From positions 1 through 21,784 of the forward strand of contig JAKACU010000027.1 of NCBI GenBank assembly GCA_021821185.1: a stretch of DNA of 21,784 nt. The letters run 5' to 3'. This stretch comes from Bacillota bacterium (GTDB taxonomy: Bacteria > Bacillota > Bacilli > Alicyclobacillales > SLC66). This document shows, piece after piece, positions 1 to 8,578 of this stretch; within the stretch, counting starts at the first letter, position 1, and each line of letters begins with the position of its first letter. Position numbers and translations under genes: made by a program. A model generated the notes under the pieces. The model saw only the letters and a program-made list of their open reading frames with translations, had not been told where the DNA came from and made no database searches.

Positions 1-1
1 T

Positions 2-448
2 AGCATGGAGGATTACCTTGAAAAGATTTATGAATTGATGAAAGATAAAGGGTATGCACGAGTCTCTGACATAGCTTCCTCGCTTGCCGTACAACCTTCG
101 TCTGTCACAAAAATGTTACAAAAACTCGATGAGCAAGATTATGTCACGTATGAGAAGTATCGTGGGTTTGTATTAACTAAGACAGGAGAACAGATGGGAA
201 AAGCGATGAAGCAGCGGCACAACATGCTTGCTGAACTATTACGTATGCTAGGGATTCCGGAGACGACCATTCAAGAGGATGTGGAAGGGATTGAACATCA
301 CGTCAGTCCGCAAACTTTAAAGCAGCTAAATCGACTTGTGGATTACTTTCAATCTGACGCGGCACGCCTAGAGTCACTGATGCAGTATGGAGCTAAAGAG
401 TCTAGCGATACCACGTCAAAAAGTATCGACGAACATTCAACGAACTAA
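2..448 (+). CDS. mntR: Manganese-responsive transcriptional regulator MntR (5' end cut by window)
   Basis: DtxR/MntR-family repressor that binds Mn2+ and shuts off manganese uptake genes. Seen: an N-terminal winged helix (KGYARVSDIA, PSSVTKMLQKL, YEKYRGFVLT) followed by the metal-binding dimerisation domain. Counting from the first Met in the window, all ligands known from B. subtilis MntR are present: D3, E6, H72, E94, E97 and H98 (D8, E11, H77, E99, E102 and H103 there). The codon before that Met is AGC (Ser), in frame and open to the edge, as in the B. subtilis N-terminus (...PS-M-E-D-Y). About five residues are therefore probably missing and the Met at position 5 is probably internal. It is the only plus-strand gene, and its 3' end overlaps that of the convergent methyltransferase gene by 12 bases. 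A C-terminal tail rich in Ser/Thr/Asp is ordinary for the family. Confidence 0.95.
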   Translation, partial: SMEDYLEKIYELMKDKGYARVSDIASSLAVQPSSVTKMLQKLDEQDYVTYEKYRGFVLTKTGEQMGKAMKQRHNMLAELLRMLGIPETTIQEDVEGIEHHVSPQTLKQLNRLVDYFQSDAARLESLMQYGAKESSDTTSKSIDEHSTN

Positions 449-1246
449 AAAAAACCAACGCATAGCTTGTTGCATCGTTTCTGCGCTAGGAGCGACACGC
501 ACATGCAGACGGTCCCCAAACAGGATGGATTGCGATTCCTCTTCTAGACGTTCCCATGGAAAATGGAAATCAGCACCGATATATACCTCAGTAAACCCCG
601 CATTTTCTAAGCCCTTTAAAATGGCTGAGAGTTCGTAGGCCCGTTGTCGATGTGACTCCTGTACACGCTGATAACGCCCGTCTTTTTCGAGCAGAAACAG
701 CAATAACTCGTAAGCGACAATCATCGACTTTTGATCGACCTTTGTCTCAATCAAAGCGACTGTGTCCCCTGACGCGTCATAGTAAACATTGTCGCCAATA
801 CCTTGTAACACTTTTGTCGGTGAGTGCATGTCAAACAAGAAATAACCGCCTGGGTTCATCATGTCATGGATATGGGTAAATGAGCGTTGCAACCTCTGCG
901 GCGTCAAAATATAATTGCACACATCACAAGTAGCGAGACACAGATCGGCCTTTTTGGGGGTAAAAAACGACTCGGCGCTACCCTCTAACAAAGTAATGCG
1001 TCGTCCGTACGGCTGCGCTTGTTCTTTGGCAACAGCAAGCATCTGAAGCGATGGATCAATCCCAATCACTTGGCGCGCCAAAGCTAATTCAGCTTCAAAC
1101 ATAGCACCCGTTCCACACCCAATGTCAACAATCACATCGATTCGATGTCCAGTCTTACTGACAGCTTCCTGAAGTAGCCGGGCGAATTCGTTATAGGGAA
1201 TATCGCCCATTAATCGATCATAAACCGCCGCAAAGTGCGTATACAA
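437..1246 (-). CDS. yqeM: YqeM-like class I SAM-dependent methyltransferase
   Basis: Rossmann-fold methyltransferase of unknown substrate, last gene of the yqeG-yqeM operon. Seen: the N-terminal FAxVYDRLM signature of the YqeM family, motif I VDIGCGTG near residues 40-47, an acidic residue ending strand 2 (GIDPS), and a C-terminal beta-rich region. Length (269 residues) is normal. The start is TTG: an in-frame TAA lies two codons upstream, so no longer form is possible, and the first residues M-Y-x-x-F-A match the family. The Shine-Dalgarno (AAGG) is about 13 bases upstream, which is long, so initiation may be weak. There is a 32-base gap to rsfS. The function is not known even in B. subtilis. 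Assignment to the family is firm; a substrate cannot be given. Confidence 0.88.
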   Translation of the reverse strand: MYTHFAAVYDRLMGDIPYNEFARLLQEAVSKTGHRIDVIVDIGCGTGAMFEAELALARQVIGIDPSLQMLAVAKEQAQPYGRRITLLEGSAESFFTPKKADLCLATCDVCNYILTPQRLQRSFTHIHDMMNPGGYFLFDMHSPTKVLQGIGDNVYYDASGDTVALIETKVDQKSMIVAYELLLFLLEKDGRYQRVQESHRQRAYELSAILKGLENAGFTEVYIGADFHFPWERLEEESQSILFGDRLHVRVAPSAETMQQAMRWFFLVR

Positions 1247-1278
1247 AAGTTATGCACATCCTTGATATAGCCCTTGAT

Positions 1279-1629
1279 TTAAACCTCTATCGATACCCTT
1301 GGGGCATCGCCCCATAAGCGTTCAAGTCCATAAAAAGAACGTTCCTCATCTTGAAAAACGTGCGCCACTACATCACCGAAGTCAATGAGCACCCAACGCC
1401 CTTCATCGCGTCCTTCTATACCTTTGCACACAAGACCACTGTCACCAAGTTTCTCCTCAACAGCATCAGCGATAGCTTGTACCTGCGTGCGTGAATTGGC
1501 ACTACAAATCACAAAATAATCAGCGATCACGGATAATCCCCGCAAATCCAGAATCACGACATCTCTAGCTTTTTTATCATCAGCGGTATCAGCCGCCAAC
1601 CTTGCAAATTGTTCCATTTTGTCTGCCAT
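1279..1629 (-). CDS. rsfS: Ribosomal silencing factor RsfS (Iojap family)
   Basis: RsfS binds ribosomal protein uL14 on the 50S subunit and blocks joining to 30S when nutrients are scarce. Seen: the two family signatures, DYFVICSANSRTQ near residues 37-49 and WVLIDFGDVVAHVFQDEERSFY near 79-100, ending in LERLW. Length of 116 residues is typical. The start ATG has a strong ribosome-binding site, GGGAGG, eight bases upstream. It follows yqeK by 17 bases and precedes yqeM, as in Bacillus. Family knowledge gives the role. Confidence 0.97.
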   Translation of the reverse strand: MADKMEQFARLAADTADDKKARDVVILDLRGLSVIADYFVICSANSRTQVQAIADAVEEKLGDSGLVCKGIEGRDEGRWVLIDFGDVVAHVFQDEERSFYGLERLWGDAPRVSIEV

Positions 1630-1646
1630 GTACAGACCTCCCTAGT

Positions 1647-2243
1647 TTAGTTTGTAGGAAACCGCTGACGATCAAACCATTGCCGATGATCTTGCGTAAC
1701 AAGACTCCACGCTTTATTACGTAATTGTACCGTTAGAAGATCGATCTGATCATGCTTGTTTAGCAAGTGGTTTAACGAAGCATCCGTCACAACGGCGACA
1801 GCCAGCGGTAAGCAAATCTGAGATGCCGCGCGCAAGGTGTCCACAAGAGGAAATGATCGCCCTTTTTCAATCGCATCAGCCACGTAAAGAACCTGGGCCA
1901 CATCCCCCATTTCTGGGTGTCCAATCGTGTGCCACTTGACAGCTTCTTTTACGTCTTCATCATTAATACCGAAGTCTTGGGCCATGCGTAAAGCACAGAT
2001 GGGTCCGTGCCATACAGCAACTGGACCAGCGGGTACGCAAGCTCCGGTTAAATGAGCAAGTTCTTCTAGCTGACTTTGCGACAACTCGCGAAACATATCA
2101 TGAAGCCACGCTGCTTGTCGGACTTTATCCACATCGACATCATAACGCTGTGCTAATTGAATAGACGCCTCGACCACGCCGCGCACATGAGCAAACCGGG
2201 ATGAAGACAACCTTTTGACAGCTTCTTGCTCAAGGTCAATCAT
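1647..2243 (-). CDS. yqeK: YqeK-type HD-domain symmetrical diadenosine tetraphosphatase
   Basis: HD-superfamily metal hydrolase. YqeK proteins from Firmicutes hydrolyse Ap4A symmetrically to two ADP, limiting this stress-linked dinucleotide. Seen: the metal-ligand set H19, H48-D49 (WLHDMF), H79 (WHG), H105 (WHTIGH) and D123 (VADAIE), spaced as in the family. Length of 198 residues is normal. Its ATG overlaps the nadD stop by four bases (ATGA), which indicates coupled translation. Pairing with nadD and rsfS is conserved across Bacilli. Confidence 0.93.
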   Translation of the reverse strand: MIDLEQEAVKRLSSSRFAHVRGVVEASIQLAQRYDVDVDKVRQAAWLHDMFRELSQSQLEELAHLTGACVPAGPVAVWHGPICALRMAQDFGINDEDVKEAVKWHTIGHPEMGDVAQVLYVADAIEKGRSFPLVDTLRAASQICLPLAVAVVTDASLNHLLNKHDQIDLLTVQLRNKAWSLVTQDHRQWFDRQRFPTN

Positions 2244-2836
2244 GGTAGATAGAACCCCTTTTGCAAAATTAACTGAGTCACTGCAGGCGTTAGCAAAGGA
2301 TCTACCCGCAGTCCCCTAGCTAGACGATTTTTAATCCATGTACTTGAAATATCGAGCAAAGGCATCTCAAGCAACGTTATTTTAGCGTAAGGAAACTGTA
2401 TCATAAGCATTTTTTTTGCCTGTTGTTCATCTACATGAGAACGAGGCGCAACAACCAGATGAGCTAAACGCAAAATGTCTTTTGGGTTTTTCCATGAAGG
2501 AAGATCCACCAACATATCTGCACCGACAAACCAATAAAGTTCATCTTCCTGATACTCTTTTTTAATGTTCGTGAGTGTATCGACAGTAAAACTCGGACCT
2601 TGCCGCTGTACTTCCTTAAGTGACAGTGAAAAGTACGGAAAAGATGCGATAGCAGCCTCTACAAGTTCAACACGAACCTGTGCAGGAGATACGGATGATG
2701 AATCCTTATGCGGTGGTTGTCCTGCTGGAATAAACTCCACCACATCTAAGGACAGTTCCTCATACGCTAACTGGGCCATCATGATATGACCAATGTGTGG
2801 CGGATCGAATGTTCCACCGAATAGACCGCGACGCAT
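2240..2836 (-). CDS. nadD: Nicotinate-nucleotide adenylyltransferase NadD
   Basis: Transfers AMP from ATP to nicotinate mononucleotide, making deamido-NAD, an essential late step of NAD synthesis in the cytoplasm. Seen: the nucleotidyltransferase motif GGTFDPPHIGH at residues 7-17 and the second signature ISSTWIKNRL from residue 163, plus YWFVGADMLVDLPSW typical of NadD. Length of 198 residues is normal. Its ATG shares one base with the yhbY stop (TGATG), and its stop overlaps yqeK by four bases. Confidence 0.97.
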   Translation of the reverse strand: MRRGLFGGTFDPPHIGHIMMAQLAYEELSLDVVEFIPAGQPPHKDSSSVSPAQVRVELVEAAIASFPYFSLSLKEVQRQGPSFTVDTLTNIKKEYQEDELYWFVGADMLVDLPSWKNPKDILRLAHLVVAPRSHVDEQQAKKMLMIQFPYAKITLLEMPLLDISSTWIKNRLARGLRVDPLLTPAVTQLILQKGFYLP

Positions 2837-3129
2837 CAGCGAGGTAATTCAATCACAGGGTTTTCCTGTGATCGTTTATATAATATGATCGTACGACCGA
2901 TTACCTGGATAATTTCTGCCTTTGTACCATTTTTCAAAGTCATAGCAATATCTTTAGCCGCCTCATCCGCATTGCCTAGGACAGATACTTTCATGAGTTC
3001 ACGCGCCTCAAGAGCCAAGGCTATTTGTTCAACCATGGTGCGTGATACGCCACCTTTACCCACCTGAAAAATAGGCGTGAGATGATGAGCTAGCCCACGG
3101 AGATACCGTACTTGTTTTCCCGTTAACAC
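2836..3129 (-). CDS. yhbY: YhbY/YqeI-type RNA-binding protein, ribosome assembly factor
   Basis: Single CRM-domain RNA-binding protein associated with pre-50S particles. Seen: LTGKQVRYLRGLAHHL at the N-terminus, IFQVGKGGVS, the ALEARELMKVSVL stretch, and VIGRTIILYKRS near the end. The open frame runs 13 codons further upstream, but I prefer GTG at 3129: the family begins exactly here (M-L-T-G-K-Q), a GGGAGG site lies 11 bases before it, and this start removes a 35-base overlap with aroE, leaving a four-base gap. That gives 97 residues, the usual size. The longer form remains possible but has no good ribosome-binding site. Confidence 0.92.
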   Translation of the reverse strand: MLTGKQVRYLRGLAHHLTPIFQVGKGGVSRTMVEQIALALEARELMKVSVLGNADEAAKDIAMTLKNGTKAEIIQVIGRTIILYKRSQENPVIELPR

Positions 3130-3133
3130 GTTT

Positions 3134-3994
3134 TTATTGTCCTCCCTTGGATCCATCCAAAACATCACAAACGGCAGTTCGCATCACTTCAATCGGAGCT
3201 AAAACGTCAAACCATTGCTGAATCGCCAAGGCGCCTTGGTGCACTAACATCCCAATACCTTCATGTATCGATGCACCTCGCGCATGAGCTTCTTGTAAGA
3301 ACTTTGTTTGTCGCGGTCGATAGACGATGTCACTCACGATGGTACCCATACGCAAGGTACTAAGCGATACGGGAAGCTGATCTTGCAGTTTACCGGCAAG
3401 ACCTACGGCCGTTGTATTGACAACGAGATCAGCATCAAACAAATCGACACATTCAAGAGAACACGTCGATAGCTTAGCTATATCATAATAAGCTTGAAAT
3501 GCCTCTTGTAACTGATTTGCACGGTCAAGTGTGCGATTGACAAGCGTCACATGCTCACAGCCGTTTGAAAGAAGCGCATCGACAATCGCACGTGCAGCTC
3601 CTCCAGCCCCAATTACCACCACATGCAAGCCATTTACATCGGCGCCCGTCTCCATGGTAAAAGAGCTTAGCCAGCCTTCGCCATCGGTATTGTCACCATA
3701 AAGCTGTCCATCAAGACAGGTGACTGTATTGACCGCGCCGATACGTTTAGCACGAGACGAACATTGTTTCATGAAAGGAAGGGCTACTTCCTTATGGGGG
3801 ATCGTCAGGTTGACGCCGCGATAGCCCTGTTTGTTTATGCTTTGAAGAACACGTAGCAAATCGTTTGGTACTACGTCAATCGCCGTATAAGTTGCTGTTA
3901 GGCCCAGCGCTTGATAAGCAGCCCGATGCATCACAGGTGAAAGAGAATGCGCGGCAGGATGCCCTAGGACAGCAAGCCGATCGTACTGGGTCAT
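3134..3994 (-). CDS. aroE: Shikimate dehydrogenase (NADP+)
   Basis: Reduces 3-dehydroshikimate to shikimate with NADPH in aromatic amino-acid synthesis. Seen: the substrate-binding start GHPAAHSLSPVMHRAAY, LTIPHKE with the catalytic lysine, the NTDGEGW segment, the nucleotide-binding loop GAGGAARAI and the following NRT typical of NADP specificity. The frame is open for 35 more codons upstream, inside yqeH, but the start at 3994 gives ATGA overlap with the yqeH stop and places the family N-terminus (YDRLAVLGHP) correctly. Length of 286 residues is normal. The yqeH-aroE-yhbY order matches B. subtilis. Confidence 0.96.
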   Translation of the reverse strand: MTQYDRLAVLGHPAAHSLSPVMHRAAYQALGLTATYTAIDVVPNDLLRVLQSINKQGYRGVNLTIPHKEVALPFMKQCSSRAKRIGAVNTVTCLDGQLYGDNTDGEGWLSSFTMETGADVNGLHVVVIGAGGAARAIVDALLSNGCEHVTLVNRTLDRANQLQEAFQAYYDIAKLSTCSLECVDLFDADLVVNTTAVGLAGKLQDQLPVSLSTLRMGTIVSDIVYRPRQTKFLQEAHARGASIHEGIGMLVHQGALAIQQWFDVLAPIEVMRTAVCDVLDGSKGGQ

Positions 3995-5121
3995 AAGCGT
4001 ACGCGCCCATTTCCAATCAAAGCTGGGCGTACTGCGATCTCCACGCCTTGCGGATAATGAACGACAAGTTGAACTTCTTTGCCACTTAAACGAATCCATC
4101 CTAATCCAGGAATCACAACATCCACTGGCCTGCCTTCTTTAAATCCTACACGCTTGCTGGTGAGTTGACGCAAACTGCTGTCGCAAGTATCACACGGCGG
4201 GTTAAGAAGTTTGCCCATCTGACTCCGGTATACATTGTCAGCATTGTCCAATTTTGTGCGGTGAATATAGAGCTGATTGGCAACATAGACGACAAATGGC
4301 TGTGCTTGTCCGCCGATAAAATCCATTCGCACAAGTCCCGCTAGAAACAGGGTCTGCGCTATATTTAATTGATAATTCCTAGGACGAATACGATCTTTTG
4401 GCACAATTTGCTTTAATGAGTCTGCGCAAACCCGATCTTGTAAACGAAATGTGCCTAAAAGGCCGGGCGTATCCGTAATCACGATACCCGTGCCTTTCAT
4501 TTTCATGGTCAAAGCACCTAACGTCGTGCCTGGAAAGGGGCTTGTCGTAAAGGATTCCGTCTGCTCATCAGGATCTAACGCTCGCATAAGACTGTTCAAT
4601 ACACTTGATTTCCCGACATTTGCCATACCCATCACGACGACATTGCGATCACGTGAACGCTCCTGTACGGTTGCAACCACGGAGTCCATGCCAAAACCAG
4701 TTTTGGCGCTAACGAGATGGATTTGCTTCGGTTCAAGCCCCGCACGACGAGCCTCTCGCCACAACCACGAAGCAACTTTGTCCATACTTGTCCCATGCGG
4801 AAGTAAATCGTACTTATTGGCTACCAAAACGACTTCGTGATTTTTGAGCACCCCAGCCATACCACGCACCAGGCTACCATTAAAGTCGAACAGATCCACA
4901 ACATATAAAACCAAAGAGGGCTTTGCCAATACACGCATAACGGCAGTACGGTATTCCTCTTGCGTCACATTTGTTTTGGCGAGTTGCCCATAGTGAATCA
5001 ATCGATAACAGCGTTGGCATAGCGGATGCTCACGCATAAACGCCTCCGCTGTAACATAACCTCGCTCTTGTTCATCATCCATTTGAAGCGGCGCACCACA
5101 ACCGGTGCATACCATACTCAC
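3991..5121 (-). CDS. yqeH: Circularly permuted GTPase YqeH, 30S ribosome assembly
   Basis: GTPase needed for maturation of the small ribosomal subunit. Seen: a zinc finger (C5, C8, C35, C38), then GTPase motifs in permuted order: G4 NKYD at 102-105, G5 SAK at 138-140, G1 GMANVGKSS at 165-173, then G3 DTPG. A C-terminal domain contains another pair, CDTC. Length of 376 residues is usual. The GTG start overlaps the yqeG stop (GTGA), with a GGGCGG site eight bases upstream. The motif order alone identifies the YqeH/YRG family. Confidence 0.96.
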   Translation of the reverse strand: MSMVCTGCGAPLQMDDEQERGYVTAEAFMREHPLCQRCYRLIHYGQLAKTNVTQEEYRTAVMRVLAKPSLVLYVVDLFDFNGSLVRGMAGVLKNHEVVLVANKYDLLPHGTSMDKVASWLWREARRAGLEPKQIHLVSAKTGFGMDSVVATVQERSRDRNVVVMGMANVGKSSVLNSLMRALDPDEQTESFTTSPFPGTTLGALTMKMKGTGIVITDTPGLLGTFRLQDRVCADSLKQIVPKDRIRPRNYQLNIAQTLFLAGLVRMDFIGGQAQPFVVYVANQLYIHRTKLDNADNVYRSQMGKLLNPPCDTCDSSLRQLTSKRVGFKEGRPVDVVIPGLGWIRLSGKEVQLVVHYPQGVEIAVRPALIGNGRVRL

Positions 5122-5693
5122 AAATCGTTCCGCCCTTTCGGTAGATCTATCGATGGTTGTTCGCCATCATAAGAGAAATACTCCATATGCTGTGATAACG
5201 GCACACGCCGCAACACGATCCGTTCCATGCGCCGCATCACACGAGTGCCAATATATTCTTGTTCATGAATAGGCGCCACAAGCACGGTATACATGCCCAT
5301 CCTATTGCCACCAAGGATATCTGTAAAAACCTGGTCACCAATCATGACTGTTTCCGCCACACTCACTTGAAGGAGGTTTAACGCGTGCCGAAACCCACTA
5401 AGACGTGGTTTTCGTGCCATGTCTAACGCAATAAGTCCAAGTGGTTTTGCAAACTCCGTCACGCGCAAACGATCATTATTCGATAAGATGCATACTCGAA
5501 ATCCCGTATCCTGTACCATTTTCAGCCACGAAACCAATTTAGGGGTAGCACTTGGCGCATTCCATCTGACCAATGTATTGTCCAAATCAGTAATAATCGC
5601 CCGCTTGCCTTCATCCCACAATCGCGATACATTGATGTGATAAATGGATGAGACGTACTCCGTAGGATACAGTCTCTTTAACACGTCCATCAT
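5118..5693 (-). CDS. yqeG: YqeG-family HAD phosphatase
   Basis: HAD-superfamily (class IIIA) phosphatase related to eukaryotic mitochondrial PGP phosphatase Gep4; the bacterial substrate is not settled. Seen, numbering from 5693: motif I DLDNT at 36-40, motif II in ILSNN, motif III lysine in ARKP, and motif IV GDQVFTDILGGNRMG. The frame extends to an ATG at 5720, but that codon lies inside the proposed -10 element, upstream of the transcription start. The tandem ATGs at 5693 and 5690 follow AAGGA and match the family N-terminus (LKRLYP). The choice between these two is open. It is the first gene of the ribosome-assembly and NAD operon that runs to yqeM. Confidence 0.92.
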   Translation of the reverse strand: MMDVLKRLYPTEYVSSIYHINVSRLWDEGKRAIITDLDNTLVRWNAPSATPKLVSWLKMVQDTGFRVCILSNNDRLRVTEFAKPLGLIALDMARKPRLSGFRHALNLLQVSVAETVMIGDQVFTDILGGNRMGMYTVLVAPIHEQEYIGTRVMRRMERIVLRRVPLSQHMEYFSYDGEQPSIDLPKGRNDL

Positions 5694-5718
5694 CCCGTCC
5701 TTAGCTTCAATACGCCCC

Positions 5719-5748
5719 ATCGTACCACAGAAAGTGAATAGAAAGCAA
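5719..5748 (-). promoter_or_regulatory. Probable promoter of the yqeG-yqeM operon
   Basis: Extended -10 TGG-TACGAT (TACGAT at 5719-5724), with a weak -35 TTGCTT at 5743-5748 and an 18-base spacer. Predicted start near 5712, about 19 bases before the yqeG ATG. It sits just after the sigK stop. The -35 matches only three of six consensus bases, so the call rests on the extended -10 and position. Confidence 0.45.
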
Positions 5749-5751
5749 AAG

Positions 5752-6447
5752 TCAAGGGTCCTTACGAAACTGTTCTTGCAATTTTTCTAAGGCCCGTTTT
5801 TCAATACGAGATACGTACGAACGACTAATGCCAAGTTCACGCGCAATTTCACGCTGCGTTTTTTCGTGTCCATAAGGCAGACCAAAACGCGCCCAAATGA
5901 TGTCGCGCTCACGATCCGTCAACACGCGAAGCCCATCATATACCTGATCTCGATCCATGCGAAATTGAATCAGTTCAACAATCTCCTCTTCTCCATCTCC
6001 TCCCAAGATATCTAGCAATGACACTTCATTGCCTTCCTTATCCTGACCAATCGGCTCATGGATGGACACATCTTTGTTGACCTTTTTTTGCGCTCTCATA
6101 TGCATCAAAATTTCATTTTCGATACATCGTGCGGCGTACGTGGCAAGACGTACACCTTTATCCGCATCAAACGTTTGAATGCCCTTTATGAGACCAATCG
6201 TTCCAATTGAAATCAGATCTTCTGAATCCACTTTGCCTTGATCATACTTCTTCACGATGTGTGCCACGAGACGAAGATTGTGCTCAATAAGCGTATTTCT
6301 CGCGTTTATGTCACCCTGTTTCCAGTGTGCTAACGCTTTTTCTTCCTCAGCTGCCTGCAAAGGTTGGGGAAATGTATGGTTTTTTACATATGAAACAAAG
6401 ACGGTTAATTCCCTAACCAATAAAGCCAATACCGTAAATAGAGCCAT
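5752..6447 (-). CDS. sigK: Sporulation sigma factor sigma-K (pro-sigma-K), intact
   Basis: Late mother-cell sigma factor controlling coat and cortex genes. Seen: a hydrophobic pro-sequence of about 19 residues ([16 protein letters not shown]) before VS-YVKN, the place where pro-sigma-K is cut by SpoIVFB in B. subtilis; region 2 ([44 protein letters not shown]); and the region 4 helix-turn-helix ([22 protein letters not shown]). The longest frame starts at 6483, but ATG at 6447 has GGGAGGTG eight bases upstream and gives a pro-sequence of normal length, so 231 residues is preferred. The gene is continuous, with no skin-type insertion. The neighbours mltG and yqeG are not sporulation genes. Confidence 0.96.
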   Translation of the reverse strand: MALFTVLALLVRELTVFVSYVKNHTFPQPLQAAEEEKALAHWKQGDINARNTLIEHNLRLVAHIVKKYDQGKVDSEDLISIGTIGLIKGIQTFDADKGVRLATYAARCIENEILMHMRAQKKVNKDVSIHEPIGQDKEGNEVSLLDILGGDGEEEIVELIQFRMDRDQVYDGLRVLTDRERDIIWARFGLPYGHEKTQREIARELGISRSYVSRIEKRALEKLQEQFRKDP

Positions 6448-6472
6448 ATGTGTCACCTCCCGTGTGCGGTAA

Positions 6473-6502
6473 AACCTATGCAAACGGGACAGTGAACATG
6501 TT
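6473..6502 (-). promoter_or_regulatory. Possible sigma-E-type promoter of sigK
   Basis: AACATGTT at 6495-6502 and CATAGGTT at 6473-6480 are separated by 14 bases, the spacing of sigma-E promoters, and partly match the -35 (CATATT core) and -10 (CATACAAT) elements. In B. subtilis sigK is transcribed by sigma-E and sigma-K. Match quality is moderate, so this is a candidate only. Confidence 0.3.
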
Positions 6503-7589
6503 AGGGTTTGTGCACGGCATGCGGAGGAACAGATAATCCGCGCTCATAGCGCGCATAGTTTTGCTGACTCTTTACTTCATTGGCAAGTTGTTGTGCAAAC
6601 GTTGTAGAAAAGTAATGACCGCCGCTACCATCAAATTTTGCAACGTAGAAATAATAATTCGTCGTAGCAGGATGAAGTGCGGCTTCAATCGATAAGAGTC
6701 CAGGATTTGCGATGGGTCCAGGAGGAAGACCATAATGAACATAAGTATTATAGGGGTTATTCACCAACAAGTCGGCATCCGTCAAGTTAAGCACACCACC
6801 TAGAGCATACTCCACGGTAGCATCAATTTGTAACTTCATGCCAATCTTAAGACGATTATAAATAACACTTGCAATGATCGGTCGCTCTTTGTTTAATTCT
6901 GCTTCTCGTTCGATCATGGACGCAACCGTAAGGATACGTGCTACGCTCATGCGCATGTGTTTGATACGATTCATCCTTGCAGGAGAAAACACCCGGTTTG
7001 TTTCCTGTAGCATCGTCGAGATCACATTATACGCTGGTTCGTGCCGCAAAAAATCGTAGGTATCAGGAAAAAGATACCCTTCTAGCCGATCACGCACCAG
7101 TTTATTTTGTGCATTCATTTTTGGTAAAAAGTCATAAGAAAACTGACCTTTTTTGACTTCTGTCATAAAAGCCCTTTTTGAGACTATATCATTTTGCTCT
7201 AAAACGTTGGCAATCTGCTTAACAGTATATCCTTCAGGAATCGTGACTGATACCGTGTTATATATGACCGCCCCAGCTTTTAGCTCGGCGACAACCTGTG
7301 GCAATGTTAAACGCGGAGCAAATTTGTACTCACCTGCCTGCAGGTCTGAGGCATTACCTGTCACATACAAATAAACGCGAAAAAAGAACCCATCCGAAAT
7401 CACATGGTGTGTTTCTAAAATGGAAGCTATTTGTGGTGTGGAAGCACCTGCAGGTATCGTCACCCAAGTCTGACGCGATGAACCCTGTGGCTTTACCGAG
7501 GTCTCCACGAGCCAGTACGTAACTAAAGCAATAGCCACACCCAGTAGACCAAGTAGTCCAATAAACCATTTCGTTTTTACGATGCGCAT
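6501..7589 (-). CDS. mltG: Endolytic peptidoglycan transglycosylase MltG (YceG family)
   Basis: Membrane-anchored lytic transglycosylase that cuts nascent glycan strands and sets their length. Seen: a short basic N-terminus, a membrane helix at about residues 8-27, an extracellular region with a LysM-like segment ([18 protein letters not shown]), [11 protein letters not shown] near 170-180, and ASMIEREAE carrying the probable catalytic glutamate E227. Downstream AVEYAL, NPYNTY and [11 protein letters not shown] are family signatures. Length of 362 residues is normal. It lies 15 bases after the DUF1292 gene and is last in the alaS operon. The ribosome-binding site (AGGG) is rather far from the ATG. 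Confidence 0.95.
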   Translation of the reverse strand: MRIVKTKWFIGLLGLLGVAIALVTYWLVETSVKPQGSSRQTWVTIPAGASTPQIASILETHHVISDGFFFRVYLYVTGNASDLQAGEYKFAPRLTLPQVVAELKAGAVIYNTVSVTIPEGYTVKQIANVLEQNDIVSKRAFMTEVKKGQFSYDFLPKMNAQNKLVRDRLEGYLFPDTYDFLRHEPAYNVISTMLQETNRVFSPARMNRIKHMRMSVARILTVASMIEREAELNKERPIIASVIYNRLKIGMKLQIDATVEYALGGVLNLTDADLLVNNPYNTYVHYGLPPGPIANPGLLSIEAALHPATTNYYFYVAKFDGSGGHYFSTTFAQQLANEVKSQQNYARYERGLSVPPHAVHKP

Positions 7590-7604
7590 AAGTTACAGTT
7601 ATCC

Positions 7605-7880
7605 CTAATCCTCATCAAAGTCAAATAAAAGTGCATCAAATACTTCTGCAACACGATCCCACTCGTCATCATCATCAATCCCAACCAAAGAAGCCGCATC
7701 ACCTTCGACGTCGCCTTCGACACGCAAAATGATTGGTTCTTCATCATGGACGACAATAGATTGCAATAATGCATAGTGATTACCATCTAATTCAGCCACA
7801 CGCAAGACGCGATACTCTTCTTCATGGCCAGACTCGTCGGTCAAAACCACTAAGCCCTGTAACAAATCATCGAGCATCAT
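7605..7880 (-). CDS. yrzB: DUF1292 family protein (YrzB-like)
   Basis: Small acidic cytosolic protein of unknown function. Seen: the family pattern of a beta-rich core beginning with VVLTDESGHEEEYRVLRVAEL, then HYALLQ and PIILRV, and a strongly acidic C-terminus (GIDDDDEWDRVAEVFDALL). Length of 91 residues. Two adjacent ATGs (7880, 7877) follow GGGGGAG; the second has better spacing and shares its A with the yqgF stop. The order ireB-yqgF-yrzB downstream of alaS is conserved in Bacilli, which supports the family call more than the sequence alone. Confidence 0.85.
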   Translation of the reverse strand: MMLDDLLQGLVVLTDESGHEEEYRVLRVAELDGNHYALLQSIVVHDEEPIILRVEGDVEGDAASLVGIDDDDEWDRVAEVFDALLFDFDED

Positions 7881-8293
7881 GATCTCCCCCTTTTATCCAT
7901 ATAAGCTTGCAGTATAAGCGCAGCTGCAACTTTGTCAACCACTTTCTTTCGCTTCTTGCTGCTAACATCGCCTTCTGATAGCAACCGATGGGCCCCAACC
8001 GTGGACAGGCGTTCATCCATCAAATGAATCGGTAACGAGAATTGCTGTTCTAATTCCTCGACGAACGCAGCCGTTTTTTGCGCTCGTTCGCCGAGTGTTC
8101 CATTCATGTTTTTAGGCCATCCGACCACAATCTCCCCTACATCGTGTTCCGATACTATCGTTCTTATGGTTTGCATGATGTCAGGCGTTTTATTCCGATC
8201 GATCACAGTGAACGACTGTGCTGTAATTCCCAGCAGATCGCTTAATGCAATGCCGATTCGTACATCTCCATAGTCAATTCCCATCTGTCTCAT
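7877..8293 (-). CDS. ruvX: YqgF/RuvX-family RNase H-fold nuclease, probable pre-16S rRNA processing
   Basis: RNase H-like fold nuclease. E. coli YqgF matures the 5' end of 16S rRNA; Holliday-junction resolution was an earlier proposal. Seen: [16 protein letters not shown] with D7, [20 protein letters not shown] with E94, and D120 in [13 protein letters not shown], the expected acidic triad. Length of 138 residues is typical. The ATG overlaps the ireB stop by four bases, with AAGG just upstream. Known as yrrK in B. subtilis. Confidence 0.94.
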   Translation of the reverse strand: MRQMGIDYGDVRIGIALSDLLGITAQSFTVIDRNKTPDIMQTIRTIVSEHDVGEIVVGWPKNMNGTLGERAQKTAAFVEELEQQFSLPIHLMDERLSTVGAHRLLSEGDVSSKKRKKVVDKVAAALILQAYMDKRGRS

Positions 8294-8550
8294 GGCAACC
8301 TTGTAAGAACATAAGCCCGTACCAATTCTTCAATAAGATCATCACGTTCTACCTGACGAATGACATCCCGAGCATCTTTATGGCTTGTGATATAAGCCGG
8401 GTCTCCTGATAACAGGTACCCAGAAATCTGATGGATAGGATTATAGCCTTTATCAACCAATGCTTCATAGGCCAACAACAGCGCCCATTCAGCTCGCGAT
8501 TGCCCATCGGGTCTGGCAGGAAAGTGCATCGTTTCATCAAAAGATGACAT
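8290..8550 (-). CDS. ireB: IreB family regulatory phosphoprotein (DUF965, YrzL)
   Basis: Small protein phosphorylated by PASTA-domain Ser/Thr kinases in Firmicutes; in Enterococcus, IreB is a substrate of IreK and affects cephalosporin resistance. Seen: N-terminal SSFDETMHF, where the threonine at position 7 matches the phosphorylated region, then EKGYNPI-like [26 protein letters not shown], a near-invariant block, and [12 protein letters not shown]. Length of 86 residues is normal. The start has AGAGGTG at good spacing. It lies 28 bases after alaS. Confidence 0.95.
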   Translation of the reverse strand: MSSFDETMHFPARPDGQSRAEWALLLAYEALVDKGYNPIHQISGYLLSGDPAYITSHKDARDVIRQVERDDLIEELVRAYVLTRLP

Positions 8551-8578
8551 CAGCTCACACCTCTTTGCCTATAACATT

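Noticed and set aside
5694..5720. ATG at 5720 as the yqeG start
   Set aside because: It is part of the -10 hexamer and upstream of the predicted transcription start; the tandem ATGs at 5693/5690 have a ribosome-binding site.
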